The notes below the pieces were generated by a model. The model did no database searches, was not told the DNA's origin, and was given only the letters and a program-made list of their open reading frames with translations. The position numbers were made by a program, and so were the translations under genes. 64,000 bases of DNA from contig JAUGWO010000145.1 of NCBI GenBank assembly GCA_049724395.1, forward strand, positions 1 through 64,000, in the 5' to 3' direction. The stretch is from Spongospora subterranea f. sp. subterranea (Eukaryota; Endomyxa: Phytomyxea; Phytomyxea; Plasmodiophorida). This document shows, in pieces, positions 34,401-47,510 of the stretch. Positions within the stretch are counted from its first letter, which is position 1. The number at the start of each line of letters is the position of its first letter.

Positions 34401-37400
34401 AAGATGCCATTTATATCTTCTAAGAACTCTTCATATTTTATCTGCAAATCGGTGAAGAGGAACACTGTAGGTATCATTTTCTCCCCTGCAGATCTGAGAA
34501 CTTTTTTCAGATCCTCACGCCATTCAGTTATTCCATAATTTTTTGACATTTCGACTTGGAAAACCTATATCCAGAACACACTGTCAGCGGGGCGACGGGC
34601 ACATACGCTCGGTATGCAGCTGGACCTTGTATCCAGAAACATGAGCGGCAAGGCGAGTTAACGATTGACGGCCTGTTCCGCCAACACCGACAAGAAGAGC
34701 ATGTCCCCCAGGTTGTTTGAGAATACGGGAGAGTCTAGAAATATGTTCTAAAGCGTATCTGAAGAGAACTAAGCGCATTGACGAACTACATTGCTGATTG
34801 TAGTCATCTAAGTGAGCCATAAACACTTCGCGCATATGAATCAAATCTGGGATTTCTTCATACGGCTTCCTCGACCCCTTTTTGGTCAGGAAGTCCCCGA
34901 ACAACAAACCCCGAACCTATATATACGTTTTGAGCATAAGGCAATACCCTTACCAAATATGGACTAACTTCATCAAGTGTATCGACTTTGCCGTCTCCAT
35001 TCTTATCAAGTCGCAGCAGACATTGGTCGAAATCTGCATTCAAAGTTTTTGTGCAAGCTGAACGAACCCATTTTAAAAACTTGATGGAGTCGTCATCGTC
35101 AATAAGTCGATCAGCAAAAACGCGGTGAATTTCATGAACCCAAAGTCGAATCTGCGGAAGTTGTCACAGTTAGATTCAAGACTTCATAATTTATGGATTA
35201 CCCATTGCGAATCTGTCAGATATTTCATCCGGATGAGACATGCAAATTCCACGAATGACGCTTGCAAAGTCACGAAGATTGAAAGTGTAATGCGACCTCG
35301 TTGGCGTGGGTAGTAACTCGGATATTGCCGTCAAAAATATTGAGCGAGTGGCGTCAACGATTTTGCTGGCAAATAGCGCAATATCAGGCGCGAATCCCTT
35401 GCCTATCACCAAAATAGACCACGTCACAAATTTTCTAATACCATATTTACTTTGTTACCCAAATGCCAGAGAAGAATTGTTCTGAATATCGTGTTGAGGT
35501 TGTCATTATCAAATGGTGTCATTGAAACGTGGTTAAAATGTCGTGTTAGTCGCGTAGTGACAAAGTTTCGCCCTCCACCTGCAGGACCCATTGCCGCCAA
35601 GACGGTGGTGTCGATTAAATTACGGAAAGATGCATCGGCAACGTCGTACCTATACCAGATAATGTTCATTTCATATATCTGTCCCATAATGTCAAGGTTT
35701 ACCATCCCCCGTGATCGATCAACTGTCTAATCAGCTCGATTGGTAATTGTGCACCGAAAACTTCAGGTTTTGGCATGTTCAAATCATCAATGAAGACGAG
35801 GGCATTCCTGCCGCCTGGAGATCCAAAAACGCCTTTTCTTTTTCTTTCCTAAAACAAAATCAGATAAATGCGAAACTATGAACGCTTTGATACCATCTTG
35901 GCGTCAATGATTTCGCGAGTTTGCGATGCAGTCGTTTGAGCAGAAAAGTTAATGAGCAATGGAAGGAAAGCCTCTTTATCTAGTTGTGTTAGAGCCTTTC
36001 CAACGTATGCAGTCTTCCCAGTTCCTGTTGGGCCGACAAACAGTCCAGGAATTCGATTACGAGCGAACAACTGAGCGATGGCGCTATATCGAGCTGAATC
36101 AATAGTTGGTACAATAATTTCTTGAATCCTAGCATCTGGCTCTATTTGAAAACTTGTTCCGGTTGCATTCGGGTCACCTGACCAGTTTACCCAACTAGAA
36201 TTGGTCCACAAAACGTCGTACATTAAGCATTTATCTGGCAATTTGGCCTATGTTGATCATTGAATAATAACATTCGAAGCATGACACATATCGCCAGGAT
36301 ACCTGAAGTTTGGCTTCATTAGATATAGTTCGAATAGTAGCGTCAAATTCTTGTCTGCCGCTGAAGTCTACACTAGCTCCAACTGACCAAATCAACGAAA
36401 AGACGAATAGTCCTTCCATATCTCGCGAACCTGCAAAACAACTATGTAAGCGTAATACAGAAAACCTTGTATTCTCACTTAAACTTACCAATAACGGATT
36501 TCGACTCCTTTAGCGAAGCTTTGAAAATTCTGAACATGCTAATGACCAGATTCATATCGCTTGTAGTACAATATTCAGTACATTTTCGCCGAACAAGCTG
36601 CAGAACAATATTATGTAAGAAAATGCGACATGAAAACTGATAATTCTGACTTCAAGGCAAGTAGGAACGAATCGTTTGAAAAGCAAAGTAAATTGTTCCG
36701 CATTGAACGATTCCATTGACGACATTGATGTTAGCCAGGAATCAAGCAATGGCTTAATGCCGAGACATTGCGGTTCTACATAAACCATGCCACATCTAGA
36801 AACAGTTGCTGGAGATGCTACAGCCAAGTCGGCCACCTAGGTTACAATATCAGTTGAATTTTTAGCCCATCACAGTTCAGTACCTACCTCAAAAATCATG
36901 TTCATTGTTGACGACATTTGAATGATTTCACCAGACATTAAGCATAGCTTCTTATTATCATCAAGAACAGTATTCATATTTTCGATCCAGAGGGTATCAA
37001 CGGGACCATCGAAGACGATCTGTTATACTTACTCAGTCTACGTAACTTTAGTCAAATAGTGGACGAACCCATTTTTTAGAAGGCGACTCTAGCGAAGCCA
37101 ACCGCCTAAAATGTATCGAAAGGACACCGTCTTTCCATTCATGTGATACAGCATCGAATTGACCTGAACATCTAACATTAAAAACGTATAGAAGGGCCGC
37201 AAGTGGTTTGAATACCATAAATTTCATTAAGTGTGATAGATTTAGGATTAATTGTAACCACTTCAACAGTGTCCGATTCTTCACCAAGTTTTGACAATGC
37301 AGATGATAAGATTCTTATTGCAGACGTTTTTCCAGAAAACGGTTGTCCAACTAACATTAGACCATGCCGCACCTTTATCATCTCGTGAAACTGCAGAATT

Positions 37401-40400
37401 TTTTGCCAAAAATTCAGGAACCGGTTCAAGCCCCCGCGACAAAATGTCGGCATTGATTAACGGCAGAAGTTGCGAATAGTCATTAACGGGCAAGCTAACC
37501 CCAGGGAATAAATCGCCAATAATTCCTTGGAAAAGCGGAATATCCTGTGAGAGAAATTTCGGCAGATTAACATCATTAATTGAGCGGAGCATTAGACGGC
37601 TCTCGTTTTCATTAGGCTCCAGTCGCTTCAAATTTCCGGCAGCCATTAGCACTGCTTTCACTGCACGCATTCCATAATCGTAGTGATCTTGAGAGGAAAG
37701 CTGTTCACTGCATAAGCGAAACGTTGCCACGATCTTCCTTGCCAGCGACCTGGCTTCAATGAAACCACAAGAATATAGAGTGATTTCTGCAATCATTTCG
37801 TAGTTGGGAACCATCATGGCCACTGTCCTGAACAATGCTTTCAAATTGTCAGGTAGCTCGGAGCGCCCAGCATATCCTGAAATTCCGATGAGAACATCAC
37901 TGTCATGGAGATTTAAACGGCTCACCCGGATTCATTGTGATGAAAATATTGCATGTCTGTCGAAGTCGAATTTCTGTCCCTTCGAACCGAAAGTGACCCA
38001 GCTTAGCCGCAGTTGCTCTTTGAATTGATGATACTTGTTGTGCTACAACAGATAGCACTTCCAAGTCGATGCGATTGAATTCATCAAAACATGCCCAAGC
38101 ACCACTAGACGCCAGCCCTTTGAAGAACTTGCTCATTGCTAAATAGTCAAGGCCATCAGAGCAATTAAACACTACGCACTGAATAGCAACAGCTTTGGCA
38201 AGATCCTGAAATTAGCAATTAGGATTTCACAAACATTTGGAAATTATTTTTGTTCTGACCTTCACTGTCTCGGTTTTTCCTGTTCCAGCTGGGCCCTCAG
38301 GTGCACCCCCAAGATTGAACTGCATCGCTCCCATTAGAGTCCGATAGCATCGGTCTGTTAAGGGAGTAATGACAAGTCGATCAGAATTGCCCAGATATTC
38401 GTAGCCATAAGCAAGTTCGGAGTTGATAATACGAATTTTAACGGTATCCTCAAACCAATAATATCTAAGCTGGGAAATCCACTGAAAGTCTGTAATACGA
38501 CTAATTTTGGCGTTCACAAGTGCCTGAACAGTATCACGGGCATGAACATCAATGACAACTAGAGCGCCAAGTGTGCGACGTTGCAAACGAGTTAGAGGTT
38601 GCCGGACCAGCGCGACAATTTTCTGCAGTTGGGAATTTGACATTTCCAAAAATTGTTTCAGAGTCCCGGATTCGATTGCTTTTTCAACTGCCTGTGTCCA
38701 GAAGATCTGACTAACTGCTAATACAACTTGGCCTATTGGCTTAAGAATTGGCGAAAATTTGTTTCAGTTGACATTTCTGTTTACCTGGCCAGTCCAACGA
38801 CCACTGCTCACGAGCTTCATTAGAAAACGCGGCGATAGAGCTTTGAATAGAGGATTTGACTGATGAAAACATGAGAGTTTCGACATCACTTAGCCATCGC
38901 TCTACGGCGCCGTTTGCGTCTTTTGCGTTCATTGAGGAGGTAAGGGCAAGCCGTTCCCCTGACCACAGTTAGGAAGATCGGCAAAGTGCAAACAGCAGTT
39001 GACACCTTCTGATGAAAATAGGGCAGTTATGTCCATATTTTCTTGGAACTCTAGTTTTGCAATGCCTTCAAAACATTTTTTCAAATGAGGTTGAACGCGA
39101 GTAGGATCTTTTGTTTCAGACAAAATTTCCAATAGCTCGTCGTTAGATAAGAAGAAGAACCTGAATCACAACAATGAGCACTTGGAATCAAGTCGCGTTC
39201 AGCTTGTTTTACCGTGGAAAAAATAATCGCTTGGTCTCAAGATATTGGTTCAGACCCAGTTGAATCCTGTCAAGCATTACGCGAGACGACTTCAAGGTAG
39301 CCAGGATGTCAGGAATACTTGACACTGCGTTCGCTGCTGGTGCGGCAATCACCTAAGGAATTTGAATTTACAGAATGTGTATTCTAACGGCGGCGATATT
39401 TACATCTGACATAATGGCTCTCCAAGACGCATCAACTTTCCGAAACAAATTTCCTTCCTCAGGCATTTGCTTCATTATGTCTTCGGAGGAAAATATCGGC
39501 TCCAAATAAAGCCAAGTGGTTTGCACTTGAAGCCAATTGTCAATTATATCCTGGCAGCGTTTCATTTTCTTAGATTACTTCTGTCGTCACTCAGATAGAT
39601 TTACCTGCATGTTGGTCAGCCATGTCTCCCACTCAGCAATTGTTTGCGCGAATGGTTTTGCGAAACTGGAACCCTATACATAATTCGATTTAGATTAGCA
39701 TGCAGTTGTTGAAGAAGCACTCATACCTTCATGGTTTGTGTTTTCACAATATGATCGTCCAAAAGAGTTTGGATTTCTTCTAGACCTCCACCGATGAGGA
39801 TGAATGTGCCGGAATCGCGATAAGCCGCAGCACTAAATTCAACGCTTGCCCATTCCTAAAGTTCCCAGTATCAAACAGGTGCAATCATCAAATAACTACA
39901 CCAAGCAACGTGGCAGTACCTTTTTCATTCCATCAGCAGATTTTTCAATGGAGTACTCCTTTGAAGCTGAATCCGAAACTTGCATAAGTTGTTCTGTATA
40001 TTTAGCGACTCCCATATCGACGAACCTAGCATAACAAAACCGGAACTTTGTTAAATGACAGCAATTTGTACAGTTTGAACAATCACCGGGTTAAAGATGT
40101 GTGATCGTCTGGACGAAGATCGAAACCGACGATATCGGAGATATCTGACCAGTGCCGCTGTCTTAACCCGGGATTGCAAAGTATTTCTACAAGAGGCAGG
40201 TTCTGTTTGAACGCATCCAGCGAAGTCTGACGTGTCAAAGTGGTTAACCAACTCTCATGCCGCACATTGACGTTTCATGCCTTGATATTGAGGGCAACAC
40301 CTGCAGCAGCGATCGCTAGAGTTTTCGATAACTTCAACGATGCGCGCCACATTGAATCGCATTTTGTTTTGACCTGGTGGATGTTAAGAGCGGCAAAACG

Positions 40401-43400
40401 CTCCAGACGTAGAGATTACCTGTTCTGCATTTAGGGAAAAAACGGGACCGTCGACCCATAAACTATGGTACTGATGGAATTCCTCAACTAGAACCCATAA
40501 CTCCTCAAATGGTACGATTTTGTTCTGGATGTCATCCAATGTAGAGAACACAGTTATTGTCATTCCCAGCAATTCGTCCTGCTCCTGAATGCGTCTGCAT
40601 TCTTCGACTGAGTACCGAGTTGCATATTAGCCGTGGCAAGATGATGGTTGAGTATTATCGTACCTGCAGCGGTAAGATTCTCCTTGACATTGCGAATAAT
40701 AGTATTGAATTCAGCTTCTCGTTTCACGTCCACAAATTCTGCGAAATCAGCAACTTGGGCAGCGTATGAATCGAGTAATTTTGCAAATTTGTCCTTTCTT
40801 GATTCGAACTGTCCCTCCATTTTTCTTCGTTCTCCTAGGAGCTTGATGTTGTCGAAAATATCAGACGCTATAAGTAATGCAATAAAATCCAATACCTGGG
40901 CGTCAGCTTCACCGATGATTGCCTCAATCTTTTTTACCCACGAAAAAGTTGATCCAGAGTGACTCAAAACTTCATCATTGACAAGGTGCTCGCATTCAAA
41001 TAAAAACCGTAATTCATCAGCAGAATTACTACAGTCGTTCAAGAGACGTTTCAACGTAGTTTGTTTAAAATTTGTTGAATATCTAGCCAGATCAACCAGC
41101 TCCTGAAAATACGGCCCAATTAGCAGTTGAGCTATAGTGCACTACAGCGTCAAACCCGGCTATTGATTGGCTTTTTCAGCAATGCAGCAGCAGCAGCTTT
41201 GAACTCATCGCAAATAACAACATTATGCTCAATATTGCGAGTAGCAACGAAAGGCTAGAACCTTAAATGACGTTGAATGTACAATTCGCATAAATTTGAT
41301 GCTCTACCTGTTTGCACAAATCTTGAGCTTTGCTTAGCAGCGATTCATTGACTTTACTGCAATCCAGCACTAACATCTGGCATCGAATTGATTCCTTTGA
41401 TTTCGATTCGATATCCATAGTTAGATTCCGAAAACCCGATACCCTTGAACGAACATGAGATCAGAAATAATCGCAACTGATGTGATTCGATACTTTTCTC
41501 TTAATTCTAACAGCGTATGCGGTTGCGTTAGTAAGTCAGATAGCCGCTGCGATTCATCCAGGAGGTATGCGTATTCGTCATATAGGTTGACAACAGTGAC
41601 TACCGATTCCACAGAGCGGCAAAACACTCGGACTATGTCATCTTTCAATGCTAATATCCGCTGATCGTCAACTTTGAGAACGAGGCTTCGAGGATTATCC
41701 AGCAGTGGATAAAGTTTGGTCTCTATTCTCGGCAGCGTATCGAGACTCACAAGTATAGCATCGAAAACACGGCAGAGAGCGGACTCAATTTCGTTGGGAA
41801 GCGTCTATAAACGTGTAAGTCCGTTCTGATAACACGGGTTCCAACATCACCGAACAACCTGTAGCTGAATTTTCCGTCGCTGGATAACAAGTTTAATACC
41901 AAATAACGGAGAGAGAGATTTGGCTGCGTTGCTCCCCTGGAAAACATTGAGGATTGACGCAGGAGCATTAGAGCTAAACCGAAGTTCAGGTGCACTTGAA
42001 AACTGGGTAATGAAAGAATGAAAATCTCGAACGCTCTTTTCGACAATGCTTCGTAAATGATTTGTCATCAACGTTGCAATCGAATCAAAGAACTTCTCAG
42101 ATCGCCCATCGTCTTTGATACTATTCGAAATTTTGAATATTTCTTCAACTTCTTTCATCTATTGTACCGCTCTTAGTTGACTAAGCAACAATACAAAGCG
42201 CTTCGTACCCAATTATTTGAAAAATTGCTTAGTTGCTCCCTAAGATGAGCCTTTTGACGCGTCTCAAAATCTTGAATACTGATTGGCAACTCGGATTCCC
42301 TTGGAATCCAGATTAAGGAGCAGTCTTGATACCGTGACCACATTTGCTGGATACCGATGGCTGCTGGATTAACTGAGGTACGATGCGCCGTTATAAAAAT
42401 GGACTAAAGCATGAAAAGTGGCCCTACCTATAAACAATTTTTTCTCTAGGTACAGCCATGCTTGTTGAATAGGCTCTCGCCATGATACTGGAGGGCATGG
42501 TTGCGAGGGGCACATCCCCCAATCTTTTACTGTTGGAGCAGGAGGATAAGTAATATCCAGCCGTGATCTCTCGTGCGGCGATCTGTAGCAATGTGAACTA
42601 ATTTTCTGCAGAATTGTCATCCCATTCATTACCGTAAAACATAATCCAGTATAGAGCGCATTACGCTCAGTTGGTAATCTGCAGTCATGTCTTTAATCAT
42701 TTCTCGTAGGAGCCCCTGAAGCCATTAGTCGAAGTTAATAATTTACTTTCAAAGAGAGATTTTTTACCTTTAAATTGTTCTGTTCTACAGAGTGTAAATT
42801 CAAATTGAGCAGGATAAGAACATTGTGAATCCATTCGTTCTTAATCGGTGCGATTTGTTTTGGATCTGAAACATTTCGGATATAGTGCTAGAACAGTAAA
42901 AATGAGTGTAAACGCTGCTGGGATTTTCGCATGGTTGTTACGTTGTAGCGATCAAGGGAATTCTGGTGTTCGTCAGAGCAATCTTCCACACTGATTGAAC
43001 GAAGAGCTCTTTTGGTATTTGTATCTAGCTCGTCGTATGCTGTTGATAGATGAATAAGCGAATGGGATCCTGACCTTAACTGCCATTGTTGTGCCTAAAT
43101 TTCTGATTCAAAAAGCGCCTCCCATATCGGCAAAGCCTTCACAGACCTCTGGCGAATAAAACCCAGCAATTTTTGCGCTAGGAGATAGATCGGATTGACC
43201 ATTGGGAAACGTCGCAGCATTAGTTCGGCTGAATGAGTCTAGAACAGGTGGATACAGATTCTACAGACACAAACCGGGTTAACATATATTTTGAATGAAC
43301 TATCTAAATCTACACCCACGCGATGCGACGCTGGAAGGTCTTGAACTCGGGGTGGAGACGGAGATCGTCCGGTCACGCAAATTCGATTTCCTGGAGAAAG

Positions 43401-43438
43401 AGCTCGCCGAGACAATCGCGTCGATAGATCTCCATGAC
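28432..43438 (-). CDS. Axonemal dynein heavy chain (single-headed inner-arm type likely)
   Basis: This 15-kb gene has a few dozen short introns. N-terminal tail blocks lie at 42.2-43.3 kb ([33 protein letters not shown]). The linker is at 38.7-41 kb. AAA1 has [12 protein letters not shown] (about 38260-38297) and [13 protein letters not shown]2 has [13 protein letters not shown] (about 37320-37355), AAA3 [14 protein letters not shown] (about 36008-36042) and AAA4 [14 protein letters not shown] (about 34655-34700). The stalk and microtubule-binding domain lie at about 32.8-33.4 kb ([30 protein letters not shown]). AAA5 has RWPLMIDPQ, whose continuation GQAN sits after an intron. The C-terminus [19 protein letters not shown] ends at a TGA at 28434-28432. 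The C-terminal motif and tail resemble the DNAH3/7/12 group. The most 5' exons with support are 43260 downward and 43438-43320 (joined by a 59-bp intron 43261-43319); neither contains a start codon, so the true start lies further upstream. Individual exon edges were not all resolved. Confidence 0.93.
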
Positions 43439-43485
43439 CTAAAGCGGTCAATCCTTCACAGCAAGCAATTGGCGGTTGTTTGTTT

Positions 43486-44193
43486 TTAGTATTGGTTATT
43501 AGTTCGGCAAGGGAAACTAGCCCAGCTGAGAGTGTTCAGATCAGGAAGCAATCGCGACCTCATGAAACTCCAAAACTTACCTTTTGTATGTTTTCCGATG
43601 TACGTGTACCGAGCCCTCTTTTTATGATGTCTTATTGCGTTCATGGCAAGCTCGTGGATGTCTTTTGTTTGGGCTAGTTTTTCGTCTGTTGGTGCGGTAT
43701 GAAGAACCATAGCGGCCTTGCGGTCTTCGGCTATAAATGTAGCAAAACCAACTTCAATGACGCACTGCCCTCGAGAAGCAATCATTTCCCCTAATCGAAG
43801 GAACATGTGTGACAGCGCAAGCTTCAGAGTTTCTGGAGCGACTGTTGAGTATTTTGAGAGCGAAGACATGTACATTTTCACGACAGCGGGAGCGTCCTTC
43901 TCTTTCGTGATCTGGTTTGCTGGAACTTCCAGAGAGTATTTATCGACGAAACCCTTATAAAATAAAAATATCGGGCCACCTCCTTGCTCCCCTGCAACTT
44001 GCATAAAAACCCCAATAGGAGGCAACGAGAACGAGTTTTTCAAGGAATATTGCCTTGCAGCCCATTGCATTAACGCTGCCCATGAATCGGCGTATGTGCG
44101 GCTGTTGATAAGGTTCGTCAGCCTCAATGCTCCATTTGGCGTAGTAATATAGCGCCCCACACATTCGTTGACGAGGGTTTCGGCGGTCAACAT
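43486..44193 (-). CDS. CCDC81-like protein with two HU-type domains (ciliary)
   Basis: The frame from ATG 44193 matches the N-terminal region of CCDC81. One HU-like block contains SWAALMQWAARQYSL, SFSLPPIGVF and IFLFYKGF; a second contains DAPAVVKMYMSSLSKY, TLKLALSHMFLRLGEMI, CVIEVGFATFIAEDRK and AMVLH. Family members are centriole/cilium proteins with tandem bacterial-HU-like folds. Unspliced, the frame ends at 43486 after 235 aa. A strong donor GTAAGT at 43580 (phase 1) would instead splice to 43438-43320, the first exon in frame with the dynein tail. So this is either a short independent gene or the 5' exon of the dynein transcript. An ATG-starting frame just upstream (44377-44222) shows no homology. 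Confidence 0.6.
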   Translation of the reverse strand: MLTAETLVNECVGRYITTPNGALRLTNLINSRTYADSWAALMQWAARQYSLKNSFSLPPIGVFMQVAGEQGGGPIFLFYKGFVDKYSLEVPANQITKEKDAPAVVKMYMSSLSKYSTVAPETLKLALSHMFLRLGEMIASRGQCVIEVGFATFIAEDRKAAMVLHTAPTDEKLAQTKDIHELAMNAIRHHKKRARYTYIGKHTKGKFWSFMRSRLLPDLNTLSWASFPCRTNNQY

Positions 44194-44377
44194 GTCGAAG
44201 CCCGCGACAACCCCTGCGCCAAAGAGGATGCAACCAGATCAATGGCGAAGCCAGACCAATATTGAAGAGCTTTTTTCTGCCCACAGAATATAATGCAGTA
44301 TCAATCGTAACACACATGACTGAGACAACAGTCCCAGTGACGAGATTCAACCCGTCACTGCTCCGAGTTCCTGACAT

Positions 44378-45080
44378 TGTAACAGAACATCACCGTGATC
44401 ATAGGAGATGTGCCATGTTGTTACACATAGTTCTGTCGGATGGGGTTGCTGCTCTGCTTTGGCTTGTGGTTATAGCATGCAATGATTCATAACGAAAAGT
44501 TATACGATAGGCTGGTAAAATCGATGATATAAACTTCCGTTCTCAATCTGGGCAATGCATCCGAACAGCGAGAGGATGAAAACGCTGTTTGACGTTGACG
44601 AGTAACAGAACCGTTTGAACAGTAAAGTTCCTATCGCTGGTCAAAGACCGAAGTAAATACTGGTGATATGCGGTGTCAGAATCAGATCTTTCTTGTGGTA
44701 TGTTGAAACGCTAATGAAAGGGTAGTACATCAACCTAAATAACAACTTCACTAAATGCCGGCAACGACCTCAACGAACAAAAATTCAGGAAAATGTTCCG
44801 GCGAATTGAACGACAAAGAGAAGTATTTTTACTTCAACCGTAGCATTTGGTACTGGGAGAGTTGCCGGTGGACATTTGAAACGCTGATCACATATTCATT
44901 CAGAGATTATGTCTGTGCGTTCCGTTGTGCAAACAGTATCATTTCTCATTAGAATATTCTTGATATGATTTTCAGGCAGGTGAATTCGCTTTGATCAGTT
45001 TTCAAGTAAAACATTACATTATTTGGATGATTGCAGTTCTAATAGTAAGTAGCTGCGATGTAATGTTTTGATATTTTTAA
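44378..45080. other. Intergenic; contains a 23-bp sequence found again at 53.66 kb
   Basis: No gene supported. Bases 44747-44769 (TTCACTAAATGCCGGCAACG and three more) recur exactly at 53663-53685 inside the gene-fragment patchwork. Confidence 0.6.
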
Positions 45081-47327
45081 TCAGGCTATTACAAAATTCC
45101 TTGTGATATTGACTTGTTCAGCCATTATTTTGACCTGAAAGACAAGTGTCAGCCTCTTAGATCTCTGACGCACTTGACGGAAAACAGTGACCGACCTTCC
45201 TGTTGAGAGCATCGATATTGTTCTGGTATCGGCGATGCGCGTCCTTGGTCAGTTGGCGTGAAATCGCCAGTTCTTCTTCCACTCTGCTTTTTTGTTTTTG
45301 CAAAGATTGTATCAGTTCTGAATTAGGTGCTGAAACGCCCACAGGAGGTTCAGGGGCCATCCTTGCCCTACCGGGTTTCAAATTCGCCATTCTCTCGGTA
45401 CCGTTTGAATCTATATCAGGTTATTCAAGTTGACAGCCTAACCCTATCGTCCTCACCGTTGTGGATTTTACAGCGATTCTCAAGGTTCGAATACGCTTGC
45501 TGACTCAAATGCAGGGTCCTAATGAGATCCGAATTTTCGATCCCTAATTCTTCAATCCGCTTTTGGAGAACGTCTCGGTCCCAGTCGTCAAACAGACCTT
45601 CTACAATTTCGACTTGTTTTGACTTTAATCCGTCCAGTTCTCGCTCGCCTGGATATAAGTTGCATTTTCAGTGCGTCTTGATCGATTATCTATAATTCAT
45701 GATATGAGAATCGCTTTAAGGCAGACTACGCGACCGATTTTATACCCGTTCATTTTGATTCGAAACTGCGGCTTTCAACGACGCAATCTCTGTCTTCATA
45801 AAGGGGATCTGTTCATTTGCTAGAGATAATTTCGAGAGCTGGACGCGCAACGACTCGATGAGTTTATCGTCGTTAGCGCTTTGTTCAATGACGACGTGAA
45901 GCTTTCCTTTCATGTTGACGACCTGTTCCTCAAGGGTTCGATTCCGCGCCATTATCGCATCGTTCTTAGTTTTCAGCGTTCTATTCTGTTGTTTGACGGC
46001 CTCCAAGTCTTTCGCCATCTCGTCCCGTCCAGCAACCTTCTCCTTCAGTTTCCGTTCAATCTCTCCCTTCCTCCGTTCTAAGGCATTGCAAACTGTAGCT
46101 TTCCTCTATTTCAAGATTGTAAGCAATGAGACGCGTTTGAATGATCATCTTACGGGGGGCTTCCTTCCACACCCGGTCGGTTTCTCTCTCTGTTCAGCTT
46201 TTAAAGTAAGCCTGGCAATTTCTTCGGCGCGTCCGCGCCAGTTCGATTTTCCGCTCAGCACCTTTTCAATGCATCCTTCGCCTCCAACTTCTGCTTTTAT
46301 TACGCGTTTCAGTGCACTGCACAGTTGCAGTTAAAAAACCCGCCGAACGGGAACACTCTGATCGGTAGATAACCAAGCAGAACACTGACACAATTTCGCT
46401 CTTCAGGTGAGAGACTTGCGATGAACACGATGAAAGACGTGCGGATTTGGTCAGAAATTTGGCTTTCCATTCACGGCATTCTCGTTCGACATCGGTTTGG
46501 TGCATGGACGAAACAGCGGTTGGTTTTTCATGGTTCGAATCAATAATCTCGAGTCACGGGATCAGTTGGAAAACTCGAAACTTAAGCGACTGGTTCTACC
46601 TCACGTAACTGATTTACTTGGGCATTGAGGCGAGCATTATTTCCCGTTGCTTTGGTCAACGCCAATCGCAAGGATCGATTCTGAAAGACGCCCCGACAAT
46701 CAGAAACACGGAATTGGGGACGTTGTCGGATCAATGGCGAACTTTCCTGAACTATGTCTTTAGCGGTCTCGTGAACATCCTGCGATAGAACGGTGGTCAG
46801 TTCTTGGCGAAGAGCGGCGATCGTATCGGTCTGGGATTGAATGAGCACGTCTTTAGCTTTCGTCTCTTCCTGCAATCGTTCCGCCTATAATCATCGGTTC
46901 GTCAATGCGTGATAATCTCAACAGCATGGCCTGATCATATTCCAAGCTCAACCTGATCTCTGAGCTCGTTCATGCTCCCGTACTTATCCCAGTCAAAATC
47001 CGATCCAAGAACTCGAAAATTGTCATAGATCTGACCACGTTCTATGTCAAAAATTGTGGTCAAAATCGTGTTCAAACTTACATCGGATTTCGTGTTGAGC
47101 TCATCTTCAAAAGCCCCTGTTCAAGGATAATTCAACTTCAGGTTTCCGTTATTGTCAAACCCCATACCAGACTCCTCGGTAGGGAAGCAATCGCCCTCAT
47201 CATCACTACTGCTGCTAGCATCGTCTTCGGGAAGACGATCGTCGAACTCGCCTTCATCCGACCACCGATCAACGTTCACAAAGACATCAATCGCGTCTTG
47301 GGCCATCTCACGGTCAACAAACGGCAA
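45081..47327 (-). CDS. Multi-exon coiled-coil protein, family not identified
   Basis: Open segments on the minus strand share frame-compatible splice sites. The first exon starts at ATG 47327 with an acidic region (DRWSDEGEFDDRLPEDDASS). Long heptad-rich segments follow at 46875-46582 (LIQSQTDTIAALRQEL), 46505-46266, 46018-45740 (VKQQNRTLKTKNDAIMARN, LIESLRVQLSKLSLAN) and 45390-45190 (ELIQSLQKQKSRVEEEL). A GTCGGT donor near 45193 leads to a last exon ending at 45081. About 600 residues are expected, nearly all coiled coil after the acidic head. Its position next to ciliary genes on the same strand is suggestive only. Confidence 0.6.
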
Positions 47328-47510
47328 TGATCGTCATGTACTAAGACAAGTCACAGAAATCGCCCATTTCAAACATTTTCGACAACCAAAACGTAACTGT
47401 AAACCCATGAGAATGCCGGGACAATTTAGATTTAGGATAGAGTACAGTTTATGGCAAACTGAACCGGTGAAAAATACGAAAGGACGATCAACATCAACAA
47501 CGGTGGTCTT

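Noticed and set aside
43295-43489. Plus-strand frame of 64 codons with good-looking composition ([25 protein letters not shown])
   Set aside because: It is antisense to the predicted exon 43320-43438 that connects to the dynein tail, and has no partner exons on the plus strand.
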